Notes: generated from the letters alone by a model not told the origin. 64,000 nt of DNA from Drosophila persimilis (GCF_003286085.1 NW_020825288.1:26040001-26104000), one strand, 5' to 3'; counted from the first letter of the stretch, positions 12,935 to 25,625 are shown. Numbers and translations are program-made.

Positions 12935-14113
12935 ATGATGGGGACAAGCTCTTCAGCATGGAGTGCTGTGGCTCTGATGGGCTGTTTAACTGTGTGCCTT
13001 TCCATGGCCTACGCCCACGTCAGCAACGAAAATGCCGCTGGAACCACAAGCGTGACCGGAAAGCCCGCCCTGATCCGGACGGAGTTGCGCTTCGGTCGGA
13101 ACCTGGACCCATCCAAAGTGCGAGTCGTCAGCGTCAAGTCGAGTAAGGGCGATGATGTGGAGATCCTGGTCGGAAAAAACAGTCGCAAGGCTCGTGCCGA
13201 AGAGGCGTCCGGCTCCTTCTTCGTGCGCAGCTCGGACGTCAAGCGGCCAGTAATACAGCCGAAGAGCAATGCCAGTGGACGCCAGCTTACCTTCGAGCAT
13301 AGTCCCGCCCTGATCAAGCAGAGCGAGCTGGCCCAGCAGATGGAGACCTATCGCCAGCGCAGGACTGAGGCGGAGCAGCGCCAAGCGAAGCTCATTCAGC
13401 TGCAGTTAGCCAAGGCACAGAGCAAGATTCTGGAACAGCACGCAGTGCAGGGCGACTCCCGCCGAGGCCGCCAGCTGGGGACAGATTCAAGTTGGCAGCC
13501 AGTATATGTCCAGGCGCAGCAGAGTCCTCGCAGAAACTTTTCGTTTGCGGCGGACCGTCAGTGGCAGCAGTATTTATTTGCCGACGCGGCGGAGGCCCTG
13601 CCCCGAGTGCAGCGTCAGGCGCAGGGGTCGGTCGTGAGCTTCCCGCAGGACATGCAGTATGCTGCCTCTGAGCCAGCACAATACTTTTCCAGGGACAGGG
13701 ACACGCGCTCCTATGCCAGTAGTGGGTCGCCGCAGAGTTACCGCCCCCAGAATATCATTACGAAGCACAACTACAACGCCTTGCCGCAGAAGTCCAAATT
13801 TGTGAGCTACATGCCGCATTCCGTAGTCGTCACAGCAAGTGCAGGCGTGGCCACGCCTACAGCCACGCCCAATCGCAGGCCAGTGTCAGCGGCAGTCTAC
13901 AATGCGAGTCCCCACCGCAATCCCATCGGCCAGAGTACCCACAGCGTAGTTGACGGACCCGCCGTGACGCTCATCGAGGGTGTCCGTGTGCCAGACACAG
14001 CCGAGGACAAGGTGAAGACGTGGCGCAATGCGCGAGTGCTGAACAACCAATTGGTGCCATATCCGGAAGGCTACACGCCGCCCCGCGTCCAGATGCCCAG
14101 CTTCGACAGATAA
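12935..14113 (+). CDS. secreted basic, Gln/Ser/Arg-rich protein of unknown function
   Basis: 392 residues. Residues 1-27 form a signal peptide (core [17 protein letters not shown]). The N-terminal segment ([21 protein letters not shown]) is compact and well mixed. Residues of about 125-165 are Gln/Glu/Lys/Arg-rich with likely coiled-coil character. Several basic pairs (RR, KR) and a Ser/Pro/Tyr-rich C-terminal half follow. There are few cysteines and no transmembrane segment after the signal, so an extracellular matrix, cuticle or eggshell role is possible but unproven. I do not recognise the family. ATG 12935 sits 15 bp after a plausible splice acceptor. The gene converges on the beta-mannosidase gene, with only 208 bp between the two stop codons. 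Confidence 0.8.
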   Translation: MMGTSSSAWSAVALMGCLTVCLSMAYAHVSNENAAGTTSVTGKPALIRTELRFGRNLDPSKVRVVSVKSSKGDDVEILVGKNSRKARAEEASGSFFVRSSDVKRPVIQPKSNASGRQLTFEHSPALIKQSELAQQMETYRQRRTEAEQRQAKLIQLQLAKAQSKILEQHAVQGDSRRGRQLGTDSSWQPVYVQAQQSPRRNFSFAADRQWQQYLFADAAEALPRVQRQAQGSVVSFPQDMQYAASEPAQYFSRDRDTRSYASSGSPQSYRPQNIITKHNYNALPQKSKFVSYMPHSVVVTASAGVATPTATPNRRPVSAAVYNASPHRNPIGQSTHSVVDGPAVTLIEGVRVPDTAEDKVKTWRNARVLNNQLVPYPEGYTPPRVQMPSFDR

Positions 14114-14321
14114 GTGATGGGGAAGCAGGAGGAGCGCAAGGACGCTTCAGTGGATTCCCGTTTGGGTTGTGGGTGCTTAGCGCTCGACTACGAGTGTGCC
14201 GGCTGGTCACACACGTATATTAAATGCTATTTATTGATTTGTTCATTGTTTAAGTTATTTATATGTGTTATATTAAACCTGTAAAAGAAGAGGGGCACCT
14301 ACGTATGTATATGCTCTTGAT

Positions 14322-17300
14322 CTAAGGCATGAAGTCGTTTACGGTCAAAACCTTGATTTCTGATTTGCGTAGTCGAACACAGGACGTGGCATCGAAGGTA
14401 AGATAGACCACGTGCACGGGCGTGGTTTGCATGTAGCCGTTCTCAGAGAACAAATACTGGTAGGGCTTCAACAGCTCGAGGTATACGAAGACCGCGGGCC
14501 GCTTCACCTGGATGCTAATACTCAGGCTGTTCCGGATGACGTTTCCAGTGGTGAGACAGGTCTTAGACGCAATATCGTACTGCAGAAGCATAGGAGAGTT
14601 AAGCCAATGGCATCCTCATTAGCTAAGAGCTCATGGAATACTCACCTCTAGGCCGGGATCCTCGAGCCCGACAGCGGCGGCGATGTTGCTGGGGAAGAAG
14701 TAGGTGCGGGAGAGCACCTCCTGGCGACGACGCAGCTGCAGTTCCAGGAAGGCATTGCGAGTATTGAACTCCTCAACAAGCAAATCCTTGATGGGGATGA
14801 CCTTGTCATACTGTACGCCGTTAGGTCGGAGGGTGACCGTCCAATTGATGGAATCGCGCGGAAGCAGCTGCGACCACAGATATTTGTTGGCCACAACGGT
14901 CAGCCCCTCAGTGTCCACCTGCGGCTCATCGCAAATCAGGATGATGTTGAGCGAATCTTCGGTCTTGTCGTACTGTGCAACGATAGCGATGGGGGCCAGA
15001 AAGTCGCGCGCCCAGTAATGCAAAAGCTGGAAGAAGGGTTGTTTGCGCCTTTGATCATTGCGGAACGGATACTCTGGACTGCTGATGCAAGCTAACCTTC
15101 CAATTGCCATAGAAATCAATACCGGACCAAGAAGGCGCCACCCAGACATCGTTCAGCTGCCAGTAGAGAGCGCCCATGGTGTTGTGAGCTGTGTCCCGTA
15201 GGCTGCGATACAGTTCCGTCTCCACCTTGGTGGCCATGGCCTGGGAAATCTGGCTGAAGTAGATGAGTGCCTCAGCATAGTTTTCGGCCTCCGGGAGAGG
15301 CAGTGGCAGATGACGCTCCACCAGGCTTTTGATCGGATAGCTGCCCAGAGGGTGATGCTGTCGGTGATTCATCAAAGCGGCGAGGTCGTCGTCATCATTC
15401 TTACTGCGTTGCCAAGAATAGAAGCTGGGAAAGCTCTGGAAGCCATACTCGCTGGCAAACCGCGGGGTAGGATAGATCCCTGGATCCCAGCCGTCCTTCA
15501 GGTAGTCGTAAAAGTGCACTGTCGATAGAGAAAGAAAGAATAAGAAAGAATTCTTACGTAGATAGCGTATGCGTGACATTTTTTACCGTCGCCATAGTAG
15601 TCGTCCTGGGGGTTTTCTGAAATGTAATTGTCCATCGCGCTGGCCTTTCCATTCGACGGCGAGGAAACCAGTGGCTGAGGGCGCGACTTGTGGGAGACAA
15701 GCTTTAGCTCGTGGATGACGTTGGCCACGTAGAGTTCTCGGTACTCAGCTTTAAAACGCTCCTCGTCGTATAATGTGTGGTACCAGTCGTTCACAAGTGC
15801 GGCTTCGTTCTCGTTGTTGGTGACAAAAATTGCAATGCTGGGATGGTGCGATAGGCGCTTGGCATTCTGGCGAACCTCCTCCCGCACCGAGGACAGATAC
15901 TCCTCTCCCACCGGGTACATGGCGCAGGCGAACATCATATCCTGCCAAATGAGCAGGCCAAGGCTGTCGGCGAGGTTGTAGAAATAGTCCGACTCGTAAA
16001 CCCCGCCGCCCCACACGCGCAGCATGTTCATATGCGCCTCCTTAGCAGACTTCAGTAAATGCTCAACTTTGGAAGATTTTGTTAGGGGCTACTAAGGTAT
16101 GTAAATACGATACTATATGGACTCACTTCGGTCATTTGTTTGATTTTCAGGCAGGATGTGGGATGGTATGTAGTTGCTGCCCTTCATGAATATTTCTAAT
16201 CCGTTGACCCGGAAGAGAAAGGTGTTGCCGAGTCCGTCTGGCGCTGGCACCTCTAACAATTCAAGCGTGCGGAAGCCTACGCGGAGCGACTTCTGCGATT
16301 TGGTTTTCGAGCGCACTTCTGGTCCCTTAGACCCCAGCCAGGCCTTGAGCGTGAAGTGAAGCGGATAAAGCTTTTGGTCACCATAGCCATTGGGCCACCA
16401 GGTTGCGACTTTCTCCTGCGGGTCGACAATTGCACTTGACCCAGATATAGACACAGATATGTATGTAGTCACCGGCATTATTGCCGGGCGACGCAATTAC
16501 GGGGCTACTCACAGTTGGCACGGACTGATCGAACTCAATTATTGGTGTCAAGTAGCTGATGGGTTTCGAGTTGTATGTGTCAACTACAACCGGATGGTCC
16601 AATAGCTCGCTGCAAGCAAGTTCTAATGAGTTGATCCGAGCAAAATTGAAACAGAGTTGTAACAAAGCCGCTTACACTGCATAGAGTATCAGGGTGCCGT
16701 AGAAGTTCTGCCTGCCCACCGCATCCAAGTAGCAGCGGATGTGCATATTCCAGTGCGAGCCGTTGGCGGTGCGGCTGATGTCTACGTCGATGTCGCGTAT
16801 GACTGCCACCTCGTAGATCTCGAGCTGAACGTTCTTCCAGAGGCCCATCGATGGTGCGGCCAGACCCCAGTCCCAGGAAAAACTTGATTGCATCTTTCGG
16901 AGCATATTCATGTGGCACTCTCCGTGGTAGCGCTCATGGGGACAGGCAGGCGGAACAGAGCGCTGCGCGGCGTCCAGAGCCTGCGCCTTGGCCAGCGCCG
17001 TCCACACGGGGGACACTATCTCTACCTCCAGGATATTCTCCTGCTGGAGGATGGAGCTGACGTCGTACGAGTAGCGCACAAACATGTTGTCCGTGCGTCC
17101 CAAAAGCTGATGGTTCAGACGAATCTCGGCTATGGTGTCAATCCCGTGGAACGTCAGGTTAATGTGGCCCCGCTGGTAGTGATGAATGTCGACTGTGAAA
17201 ATTTAAAAGCGAATCTTTTATCATTTTATGGAGACGTTATTAGGGTATGGGAACCTTGGCTTACACTGAAACTTATTTGTGTACGTCCAGTTGTCGTAGG

Positions 17301-17802
17301 CCAGCCAGCGTAGATTGATGTCATTGTAGGACTCTAGAACCTGGGCTCCAAAGGCACTGTATATGCCGGAGGGCAGGCTTTGGTTAGCAATGGACAGGGC
17401 TGTAAAGATATATATTGATTGAGGACCGGAACAATAACCGCCGTCTCGTTCACAAGCCGAAATGGCGCCTCGATAAGCGCTTTTTTGATGGTTTGTAAAC
17501 AAACAGCTGAAGCTATCTGCTCCTAGCACATCTGATTATGGACACTATCACCATCAACTAATCGCACATAATTTCATTTATTATTTACGGTCTATCTTAT
17601 TTTTACGATTTTTACGAATAGGTTCCTTCGATGGAATTGTGCTGTACTCACATCCATTCTGGTTAGTTATACTCCACTTGCTGCCCAGCTCGATTACTTC
17701 AACTGAATCGCCATGGATGCCACAAAAAAGAAATCCACACCATAGTCCAATAACCAACAGAACGCCTCCGTCGTGGCGTCCACTCCCAGGCCGACACTTC
17801 AT
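14322..17802 (-). CDS. beta-Man: beta-mannosidase, GH2 (proximal copy, canonical active site)
   Basis: Nine exons: 17652-17802, 17265-17399, 16676-17192, 16513-16609, 16127-16415, 15587-16066, 15097-15518, 14646-15026, 14322-14579. All are GT-AG and in phase, giving 909 residues, the usual lysosomal beta-mannosidase length. A signal peptide (VLLVIGLWCGFLFCGIHG) precedes the jelly-roll segment with NWTYTNKF and GETDNMF-like GRTDNMFVRYS. Active-site motifs: SWDWG (201-205), RVWGGG (413-418), WQDMMFACAMYP (437-448), NNENE with proposed acid/base E482, and ASEYG with proposed nucleophile E580. The known reaction is removal of terminal beta-1,4-mannose from N-glycan fragments in the lysosome. A tandem paralogue lies upstream. 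An AATAAA on this strand at 14235-14230 suggests its 3' UTR reaches into the convergent gene. Confidence 0.95.
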
Positions 17803-19483
17803 CAGGCAGTTAGTATTCGGCCTAATTTACTTGGGGCTATTTTAAAGTATACTAAAGTAGCTTCGCCTCTCCAATAAATTGTATCAGAAACCTATATGTA
17901 TGTAGCCACCCTCTCGGAGCGCACACGAACCAACGGCAAACCGAATCCACAAAGCGCGAAGTTGCTTTTCCAATCGCACTCTAACGGCAAATGGCGATGG
18001 CGATGGCGACTGGCAGCCGACTGATCGTCTGTCGTTCCATGGGGAAGTGAGAGTGGGAGCGCGAGAACACATATCGATAATGAAATTAATTTCAGTGTCA
18101 TGCTCTTCTGCACACATCAGCTGTTCTTCGTCCGGCTCGAGAGAGAAAGATCGAAAGAGAACAGCAACGAACACTATAGTGCCTCGACTACGAGATACCG
18201 ATATTCGTGGGAACAAAAATCTGTTGATTGTTCTCTATCGAGCGGGCTTCGATTTTCAGTTACCCATTTTATACCTCAGCTTCTAATTATACATATATCA
18301 TTAAATATATTTATTAGTACAAAATATAGACGTAGGTCGTCGTCGTCCGAACTTTTATTTTGGCAAGGGATGGCGCACGAGCGAAGCGACTGCACAGGGG
18401 GCTTGTTTCCTAGTATAACAATGTACATAGTATAATAATTACAAATAAAAAAGTGATTTGCGCTGAGAAAATTATGTACATAAATATCATCAATGATTAT
18501 AGACATTAATGAAATATATGTAGATTGGTATGGAATGGGTCTATCAATCTGTATAGTGTCATACTTGCGCACCAAACAATAAATCATTTATCTCATCTCG
18601 TTTTCTGATGAGAGTGCAAAGAATGAATGAAGTGGCACGCCGCACCTTGAATACCCTAAGGGCCCATTCTTCGACTGTGAAGTGAATTATGATGTATGTG
18701 TATTTACAAAATAACAAACAGTGTCTGATATTCTGGGACAAGCTTCTTCAAAAAGTGTCATAATACTCAAAAAATACCAAGTTTAATGGTATGTGAGCCC
18801 GGAAAGCGAAAATGAAATAGTCAAAAAATGATAGCAATCTAAAGCTTATACACACAGAATTTGAAAATACGTGTGACATACCATACATTTAAACACGCTG
18901 GATCCTCAAGAGAAAACAGACACAAAACAAAGCGCAAAAAAATGATGAAGCGGGGCGAGCCATCAACATATTCGTTGTATGAACTGACATTGCTGAACTA
19001 CATCTATATGTATAGTATAGTTATAGTGTTGTTAGTTTAGTAGTCTCATACGACCATTATCGAAGCACAGTGCTAGTTTGAAAAAAAGTATCGGTATTTT
19101 TGTGCGATAAGCTGAACTAATCGTCGTTTTATTTTGAAAATAACAATATTATAGGCGAGTATGATTGTTTTTTAAAATAATAATCACATCTATGGTTCAA
19201 AATACAATAATCAAAGAGGTCTAAATATACATATATGCATACCAGCTTCGCCTTCCCCAGTTCAATCCCCATTACTTTCATCGGGACTCCATAATCAAAT
19301 TCAATCGTATCTAAACATTTGTTTTCCATTTGTTTTTTTTTTGTCCAGTTCTGGTTGAATTGCTTGTATGAAGGTATTTTTATTATCCCTTTTTGTATAA
19401 ATCTAGTTATATTTTATATTTTTATTAATATTTATATTCGCACAAAGTAAAACTCATTCAAACACAAAAAAAGCTACAGTCAT
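17803..19483. other. 5' flank of the proximal beta-mannosidase and AT-rich spacer
   Basis: 17,900-18,260 is moderately GC-rich and holds the DRE. 18,280-19,480 is AT-rich with no exon-like sequence I would support. The mannosidase start site probably lies between 17,810 and 18,080. Confidence 0.45.
18072..18079. promoter_or_regulatory. DRE (TATCGATA)
   Basis: A perfect palindromic DREF site about 270 bp upstream of the beta-mannosidase start codon, in a GC-richer patch. DRE is a classic core element of fly housekeeping promoters, which fits a lysosomal enzyme. Confidence 0.5.
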
Positions 19484-20189
19484 ATGCGACTCGAATGTAT
19501 CATCCATGCTGACATGCTGTCAACGTACGAAGAAGCTCCCATAGAGCCTGATGAAAGAAAACGAAAACACTCTCGAAAAATTCCTGTTCCTTTCCTCCCG
19601 GAAATTGGTTGTAACAATTGTGGGGCTTTGAAGCATTGCTTGGTTTTTATGATGGTCCCCAACATGTCCCCTTATCCTTTCCCTTTTCGCAGAAACGTGA
19701 TAGCCCTGCGACGTTTAGCAAATCGATTGGATGCCCTACAATGATAGAGGATACTGAAAGACAAGAGGAAAACCCATGGATACTTGATGTAAGTTAGTTT
19801 GCCGAAAAAGGGAGAAAAGTTTCGTGCATATCCTTTTATAAAACTTCACGCGCTATTCCGACGAGTAAATTTAATCCAAAAACTTAGTTTTTTCCCTCTA
19901 AGTATGTATGTATGCCGCTTCCGCTCTATATCTCTCTCTGTGAGGATACTTCTTATCGAGTATAACAAGTTTTCGACAGATTGCTGCACTTCGTATTAAA
20001 ACTGCAGAACAAACGATACTAAAATCGATTGGAATTTGGAAAACATCAAGTGCGCCAGAGTTTCATTTGAAAATCAAAAACAGTAGAGGTGGGAAATCAT
20101 CGATAGATCCAAACATCGGTGTTTGGGAAGCGGAAAAGTTACTATATATAATTCTTGCTCGAAAATACATAGACATAGTTAATTGGTAA
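19484..20189 (+). other. possible unrecognised small gene or gene remnant (three exon-like pieces)
   Basis: Piece A is open from ATG 19484. Piece B (19693-19788) has a strong polypyrimidine tract and CAG before it and GAT|GTAAGT after it; it encodes a 32-residue segment ending NPWILD. Piece C (19980-20189) follows ACAG and stays open for 69 codons to TAA. B and C join in phase 0. The A-to-B donor (at 19643) is weak and would give a 50-bp intron. I do not recognise the protein. It may be a decayed gene or chance, since the region is AT-rich. Confidence 0.25.
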
Positions 20190-20197
20190 AAGCCAGC

Positions 20198-20293
20198 ATG
20201 ATGGGTACACCTCGCAGGGCTTCAAAGAATTCCCGCCATACTCTCAGGAAACGGGACAATATCCATCCCAGTCTCGAATTCAAACAGGGTTGA
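20198..20293 (+). other. short basic ORF (32 codons)
   Basis: Starts with MMGTPRRASKNSRH and ends EFKQG-stop. It lies 9 bp after the previous candidate frame and downstream of ATCGATAG and a TATATATA stretch. It is basic, like the N-terminus of a nuclear protein, but too short to call. It could be an exon 1 fragment. Confidence 0.18.
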
Positions 20294-20625
20294 AAACTAA
20301 AATGAAATCACACTGGCGCTATTTTCCAATTTAGAGCTCATATACATTTTATTTATACATTTTTTTTTTATTAGTTTATTCTGCCGTCTTTGGCGTTTCA
20401 TTTCAGCTTCTTGTTAAAGACTGAAAATAAAATACGGAAACCCCTTTAATATATGAAAATATTGAGCTAGCTCAACGAAATTTCGCCCAGAACTTTCAAT
20501 GAAGACAGGCAGTATCGGGCTTTCCAATGACATTGATAATTAATATAAAAAGAATGAAGGTAAAGACTGGAATCCACCCACTTCTTATATTTTGTTAGAT
20601 TTATAATTTATGGTGAGAGTTTTAC

Positions 20626-23600
20626 TCAGATTAAATATTGATTCATCGTTTGCACTTTAATGTGCTCGGTTGTCAGCCTCAGGCACTCCGAAGAGTTTTC
20701 AAACTCCAGGTGCACTGTTTTTCTGGGCTCTGTCTGCGTAAAGCCATTTGTCGAGAACTGGTGTCTCTCCTTAAAATAGTCTGGATGGGAGACTTCCAAG
20801 TACACAAGCAGAGCTGGATACTTCACTGTGATGCGTAGGCTGAAACTGTTGGCATACGGTTGCTTGGCCGTGCTGCAGTCAGGACCCACCACTTCCAGCT
20901 GTCAGGGGTAAGTGAAGACATGATAGCAATACGATAGGAATATGGCATTCGCACCCACCGCTAATTCCGGATCTTTGATGCCCTTAACGTTCTTTATAGG
21001 CACCGGGTAGAAGTAATTTCGTGCCATTGTCACACCGTTGTTATCTTCCAAGACGATCTCCAGAAAGATTTCTTCCTTCGAGTGGTTTTCGTACAGAAAA
21101 GTGTCCAGAGGTATTGGGCGCGCTTCCAGCTCATTTGAACCCTGCGGATATATTCGATAGGTCTACTGCTGGAGCCAGTTGCTGGTTACGGTTACACTCA
21201 CCAGAGCGAAGGCACGGGCTATAGTCTTTTTAGCAATGAAGTCTGTCCAGAGATAGGTGTTGATTTTGACGTGGTACAAGCGCGTGTCAGCATGCTCCAT
21301 GTAGTCCTCCCTTGTGAGCGTCACGTTGAGGCTATCCGTATTCTTATCGTACAGGGCAATCACCCTCGTGGGAGCCAAAAAGTCCTTGGCCCAGTAGTAG
21401 ACTATCTTAAAGTTTCCATAGAAGTCGATGCAAGACCAGGTGGGTGCCACCCACACGTCATTTAACTGCCACATTAGTGCACCCATTGTCTGGTTCTCAA
21501 TGCGCAGGGTGCGGAAGAGGTCGACTGCCGTCTTGGCGGTCATTGCCTGGGAGACCTGGCTGAAGTATATGAATTCCTGAATATTCTCATCCCAGTTGTG
21601 GAGCATAAAAGGCAGTTGGAGGGCAATCAGCTTAAGTATCGGTATGAATCCCTTGGGATCGTGGTGGTGACTTCGAATGAGCGCAGCTATGCTTTCGTTG
21701 GACTCATCTGAGCCATTGCCCAGCGCTCGCTGCCAGGTGGAGAGCGTGGGCAGACTGGCATATCCGAACTCGGATACGAACCGACCGTGTGGGTAGATTT
21801 CCGGGTCAAAGCCGTCCTTTTCGTCTCCCCAAAAGTGGACTTGGAACAAACAAATTTGTGATAAATAATATCAAAGCTTGGAACAGAGTTGGCTTACTAT
21901 CGCCGAAATTAGGAGTTTGAGGATCTATGGCCAGCTCCTTGCCAGACTCTTCAATACCCAGCGAGGGCGTGGAGATTAAAGGGCCAGGGCGCGGATTGAA
22001 ATCGTTGCGTGAAATTATATTCAGCTCGTGCTTGAGAGTGCCCATGAATAGGGCCTGATAGTCCTTCTCAAGGCGCGTCGCATTTTCACCGAACTCCGAG
22101 CGATTCTTCACCAGGAAGAGCTCAATCTCGTTGTTAGTCACAATCATCGCGAGACTGGGGTGGTACGAGAGCCTCTGCGCATTTTGCATTGTTTCCAGGC
22201 AGACAGAAGCCACAAAATCATCGGTTAGGGGGTAGGCTGCCTTGGAAAATGTCATGTCCTGCCATACCAGGAGGCCGTAGTAGTCTGCCAAGTTGTAGAA
22301 TGTTTCCGACTCGTAGAGACCGCCCCCCCAGACTCGGATCATGTTCATGTGGACATCGTGGGCCGATTTCAGCAAGTGCTGCACTGTAAAGTGCATTTTA
22401 TGATTAGCCATCTTCTGCATCTGTGCAATGATAAGCACTTACTCACCCGTATCCGCCTCTGCTGATAGTTCTGGCAATGTATTGGCCGGTACATAATTGG
22501 CACCCTTCATGAAAATCGGATGGCCGTTCACACGAAAAAAGAAGGTTCTACCAATCCCTACACAAAGGCGAGGAGAAGGGATGATATGGTTATGACCATA
22601 GAGTGAGGAAAAGTAGTCCTACTCACTGTCCACGTCCTCCACCAGCTCAATGGTGCGAAATCCAATCTTCAATAGTTTCTGGGACTCGGTGCGCGAGCTC
22701 AGGTTGGGGACTTCGCTGGAGAAGCACTTCAGTGAAAACAGCACGGGGTAGAGACGTTGCTTGCCATAGCCATTTGGCCACCACAGGGTGACGCGGTCCT
22801 GGGGAGAATGGGAAGAAGAACCGGGATATACCGAACGACTCTTTATCTCGTGAATGAATAGGCTTGCGTGTAACGTACCAGGGGAATGTGTATTTTGAAC
22901 TCGAGAACGGGGGAGGCGTAGTTTACCTCTTGCTGATCCATTACAAGTGGTTCGTCCAAGAGCTCACTAAAAGGTCATTGTCATGGATATTTAATTTTCC
23001 GATATAATATTTTTATTAAGCTCTGAATACCTGGCATACACCACGAGCTTAGCGTTGAAGTTCTGCAGCGCAGGTGAGCTGACAAAGGCCCGACAATCCA
23101 TCGTCCAGTGTGTGTCATTGCGGTTGATGGCCACATCGACGTCGCGCAGGATTCCCACCGTGTAGTACTCGATGGTCACTGGCTTCCATATTCCAGACGA
23201 CAGGGCTACTGGGTTCCACTCGCCGCCGAAGCTCATTTGCATTTTGCGGAGCATGTTTCGATGGCACTCGACATAGCCCAGCGCCACTGGACAGCTGGGG
23301 GGAGCACTGGCAGTGCCCGATTCTTCCAGTTTTTGGAATCGAATGCGGGCCTCCTGAAGGGGCGAAAGCAGCTCGATTTCCAGGGTATTCTGGCTGGGAC
23401 TGGGCAGCAGCAAGTGCCCGATGGCGAACGAGTAACGGATGAACATGTTGTCCGTTTCACCGATCAGCTCACCGTTCAGCCACAACTTGGACACGGTGTC
23501 GACTCCGTGGAGCGTGAGATTCACCAAACTGTCGCTGCCCAATTCGACGCCTATATATCGATCGGTCAGAGTCGGCTAATGAAGAAGAAATCAGTTACTT

Positions 23601-24170
23601 ACTGTCGAAGGTGGTGCTGTAAATCCAAGTTTGGTTGGCTATCCAGCTGAGCGCCACATTGTTTTCCTTTTCCAGCAGGTCCCCGTATGTTTCCTTCAGC
23701 GCCGTATACACACCACTCGGCACCCGGGCCACGTCGATCTTCAGTGCTGAAAATAGAGCGGTTATTTAGATCGAAGCGAAGGCGAAGAATTGTCGCATCT
23801 CAAATTGCATCAAAATCACACAGCCAGCCGTAAGAAATATTTATAAACAATTAATTAGCGCAGGTTCTACCAGAGACTCAACGTAGACGATGGCATTTTA
23901 ATCTTATCACAAGTGCAAACACTCCTGGGGAGGCCACGGCCCGTGCACTACTCGCGCCGTCCATGATGATTCAATCACATCACAGCGGCAGGTGATACTT
24001 TCATCAATTTCGCGTACTCGCACTCATTAGACTACAAAGAGGTACTTACAAGAGGTCGCGTTCCTCAATGTCCATTTTGTAAGTTCCTCCACGAGGACAG
24101 TTTTAGCTTCCAGAGTGTGGACGGCGATGGCGATTAGCAAAACGCAACAGGGGTAAAATGTCTTTAACAT
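20626..24170 (-). CDS. beta-mannosidase-like GH2 protein (distal copy, altered active site)
   Basis: Ten exons: 24050-24170, 23603-23746, 23031-23550, 22879-22966, 22627-22798, 22447-22557, 21898-22383, 21202-21839, 20959-21141, 20626-20898. All are GT-AG and in phase, giving 911 residues with a signal peptide (CCVLLIAIAVHTLEA). The fold is shared end to end with the neighbouring copy: GETDNMFIRYS, KIGFRTIEL, FRVNGHPIFMKG, RVWGGG (402-407), MWQLNDVWVAPTWS. Proposed catalytic glutamates remain: E471 in NNEIE and E571 in VSEFG. The family hallmark WDWG is GEWN here (198-201), FACAxYP is FSKAAYP (431-437), and the Trp of NxWYH is missing. It is probably still a folded secreted or lysosomal protein, with changed or lost activity. 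Identity to its neighbour looks moderate, so the duplication is old. Confidence 0.93.
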
Positions 24171-25510
24171 ATTTAATTCGTTTCTGGACAAGCAGCAATT
24201 GAACCGATAAACATCTTGTTCGTGTTTATTTATTTGGCTTTAATTAAAATCTTATCTCTGGTGTGGGTTTTTTGGGTTCTGCGCTCTATGCTTCTTCGAA
24301 CACACGTTACCGCTCCGGGAACGCTTTGATTACTGAGCACTTCCAGCAATTTGTGGTCTCCAAAGCATGGACGAACTTATCAGTTCGACTGGGTGTGGGG
24401 AAAATATCAGATGGCTGACAGTTCGATAATGGGTGGAAACAGTTGAAATTGCTACCACGTACACTCTCAAGGAATAACAAAATCACGGGAACAAACAAAG
24501 GATTCTTAAGGGGACCAGATTGAACAATGCGACTGGCATTCCTGATAAATCAGGAATCAGATTCAATTCGTGTAGATGTACATATATAGCAGCCAGAAAA
24601 AAGAGTTTCCGATTCCATAAAGCATATATGTACGATATTATTTAGAAATAGTTTATTGATATTGTTAAGCTATTAAGCGTTTTTAATAACTGTTGAAATT
24701 TTGAATTTAATGAAATTCGAGAGGTTGTATATAATTCACAATTTATTTGCATATGTAATATAGCTGCGACGATTAGCTCAAGACTAAAAATGCAAGGGTT
24801 GACGGGCCAAATTGCCGGGCCCTATGCAGCAAGCTTAGACGCGAGCGAGAGAGTAGTATTCTGCGATTCTCTCCTTACGACTCTTTCTTCTTCTCTGTCA
24901 GCTGTTGATCTGCTGCTGTTACTACTGCTGTTGCTGCTCATCAGCTGTTCCTATGCTGCTGTTGCTTATCCCCGCTGCCCCCTCAATAGGCCGGCTGGCC
25001 CACTCTTTCTTACATAAATAATCGTCGTTCGGAACCTATAAGAAGTAGAGCAAAACGAGCTTTAAAGACTCCTGTGATATCCCAGGGAGACAATTTTTGA
25101 CATGCCCTTTACCGCCCTCTAAAATCAAATCTCAATTTTAATCTCTAAAATCCCTCAATCATAGAAAATGATAATATCAAATAGATTCTTCCTAGTGAGA
25201 AGATATAGCAGCCGAATAAGGTCGTATGGCTCAGTATGGAAATAGCTGGAATATTTGTCCCATAGAGTGCAAGTACAAGTTACTTATAATTGTATCCTCT
25301 CAAATATAATATTATTCTTTAGAGATCAGTGAAAACCAGATTTGATCTGTTTCTATTCAGGATGTCCGTGGTTGTGAAGCTATCTGGGAACGGGCACATT
25401 CCTGGTCGTTTATGGTTTCTATTGTATTTGATTATGTATATATATTGTATATTATTTTACTAAGAAATAAACTGAAACTGTAGGTGAGTGAGTCCATTTT
25501 GGGAATGCGC
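24171..25510. other. intergenic between the distal beta-mannosidase copy and Dsk
   Basis: No supportable gene. 24,900-24,970 is a CTG/CTGCTG-rich tract. 25,100-25,620 is AT-rich. A TTTATT at 25,511-25,516 (AATAAA on the minus strand) is a candidate Dsk polyadenylation signal. Confidence 0.5.
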
Positions 25511-25625
25511 ATATTTATTACTCGTATATTGTATTTACTATAGTTAATGTAGTAGCATAAGTAATAGTAATGGGCATATAATTATTTAAGATAGTATTTA
25601 CAAAAGCCAAAAGTTGTAGTTGCGT

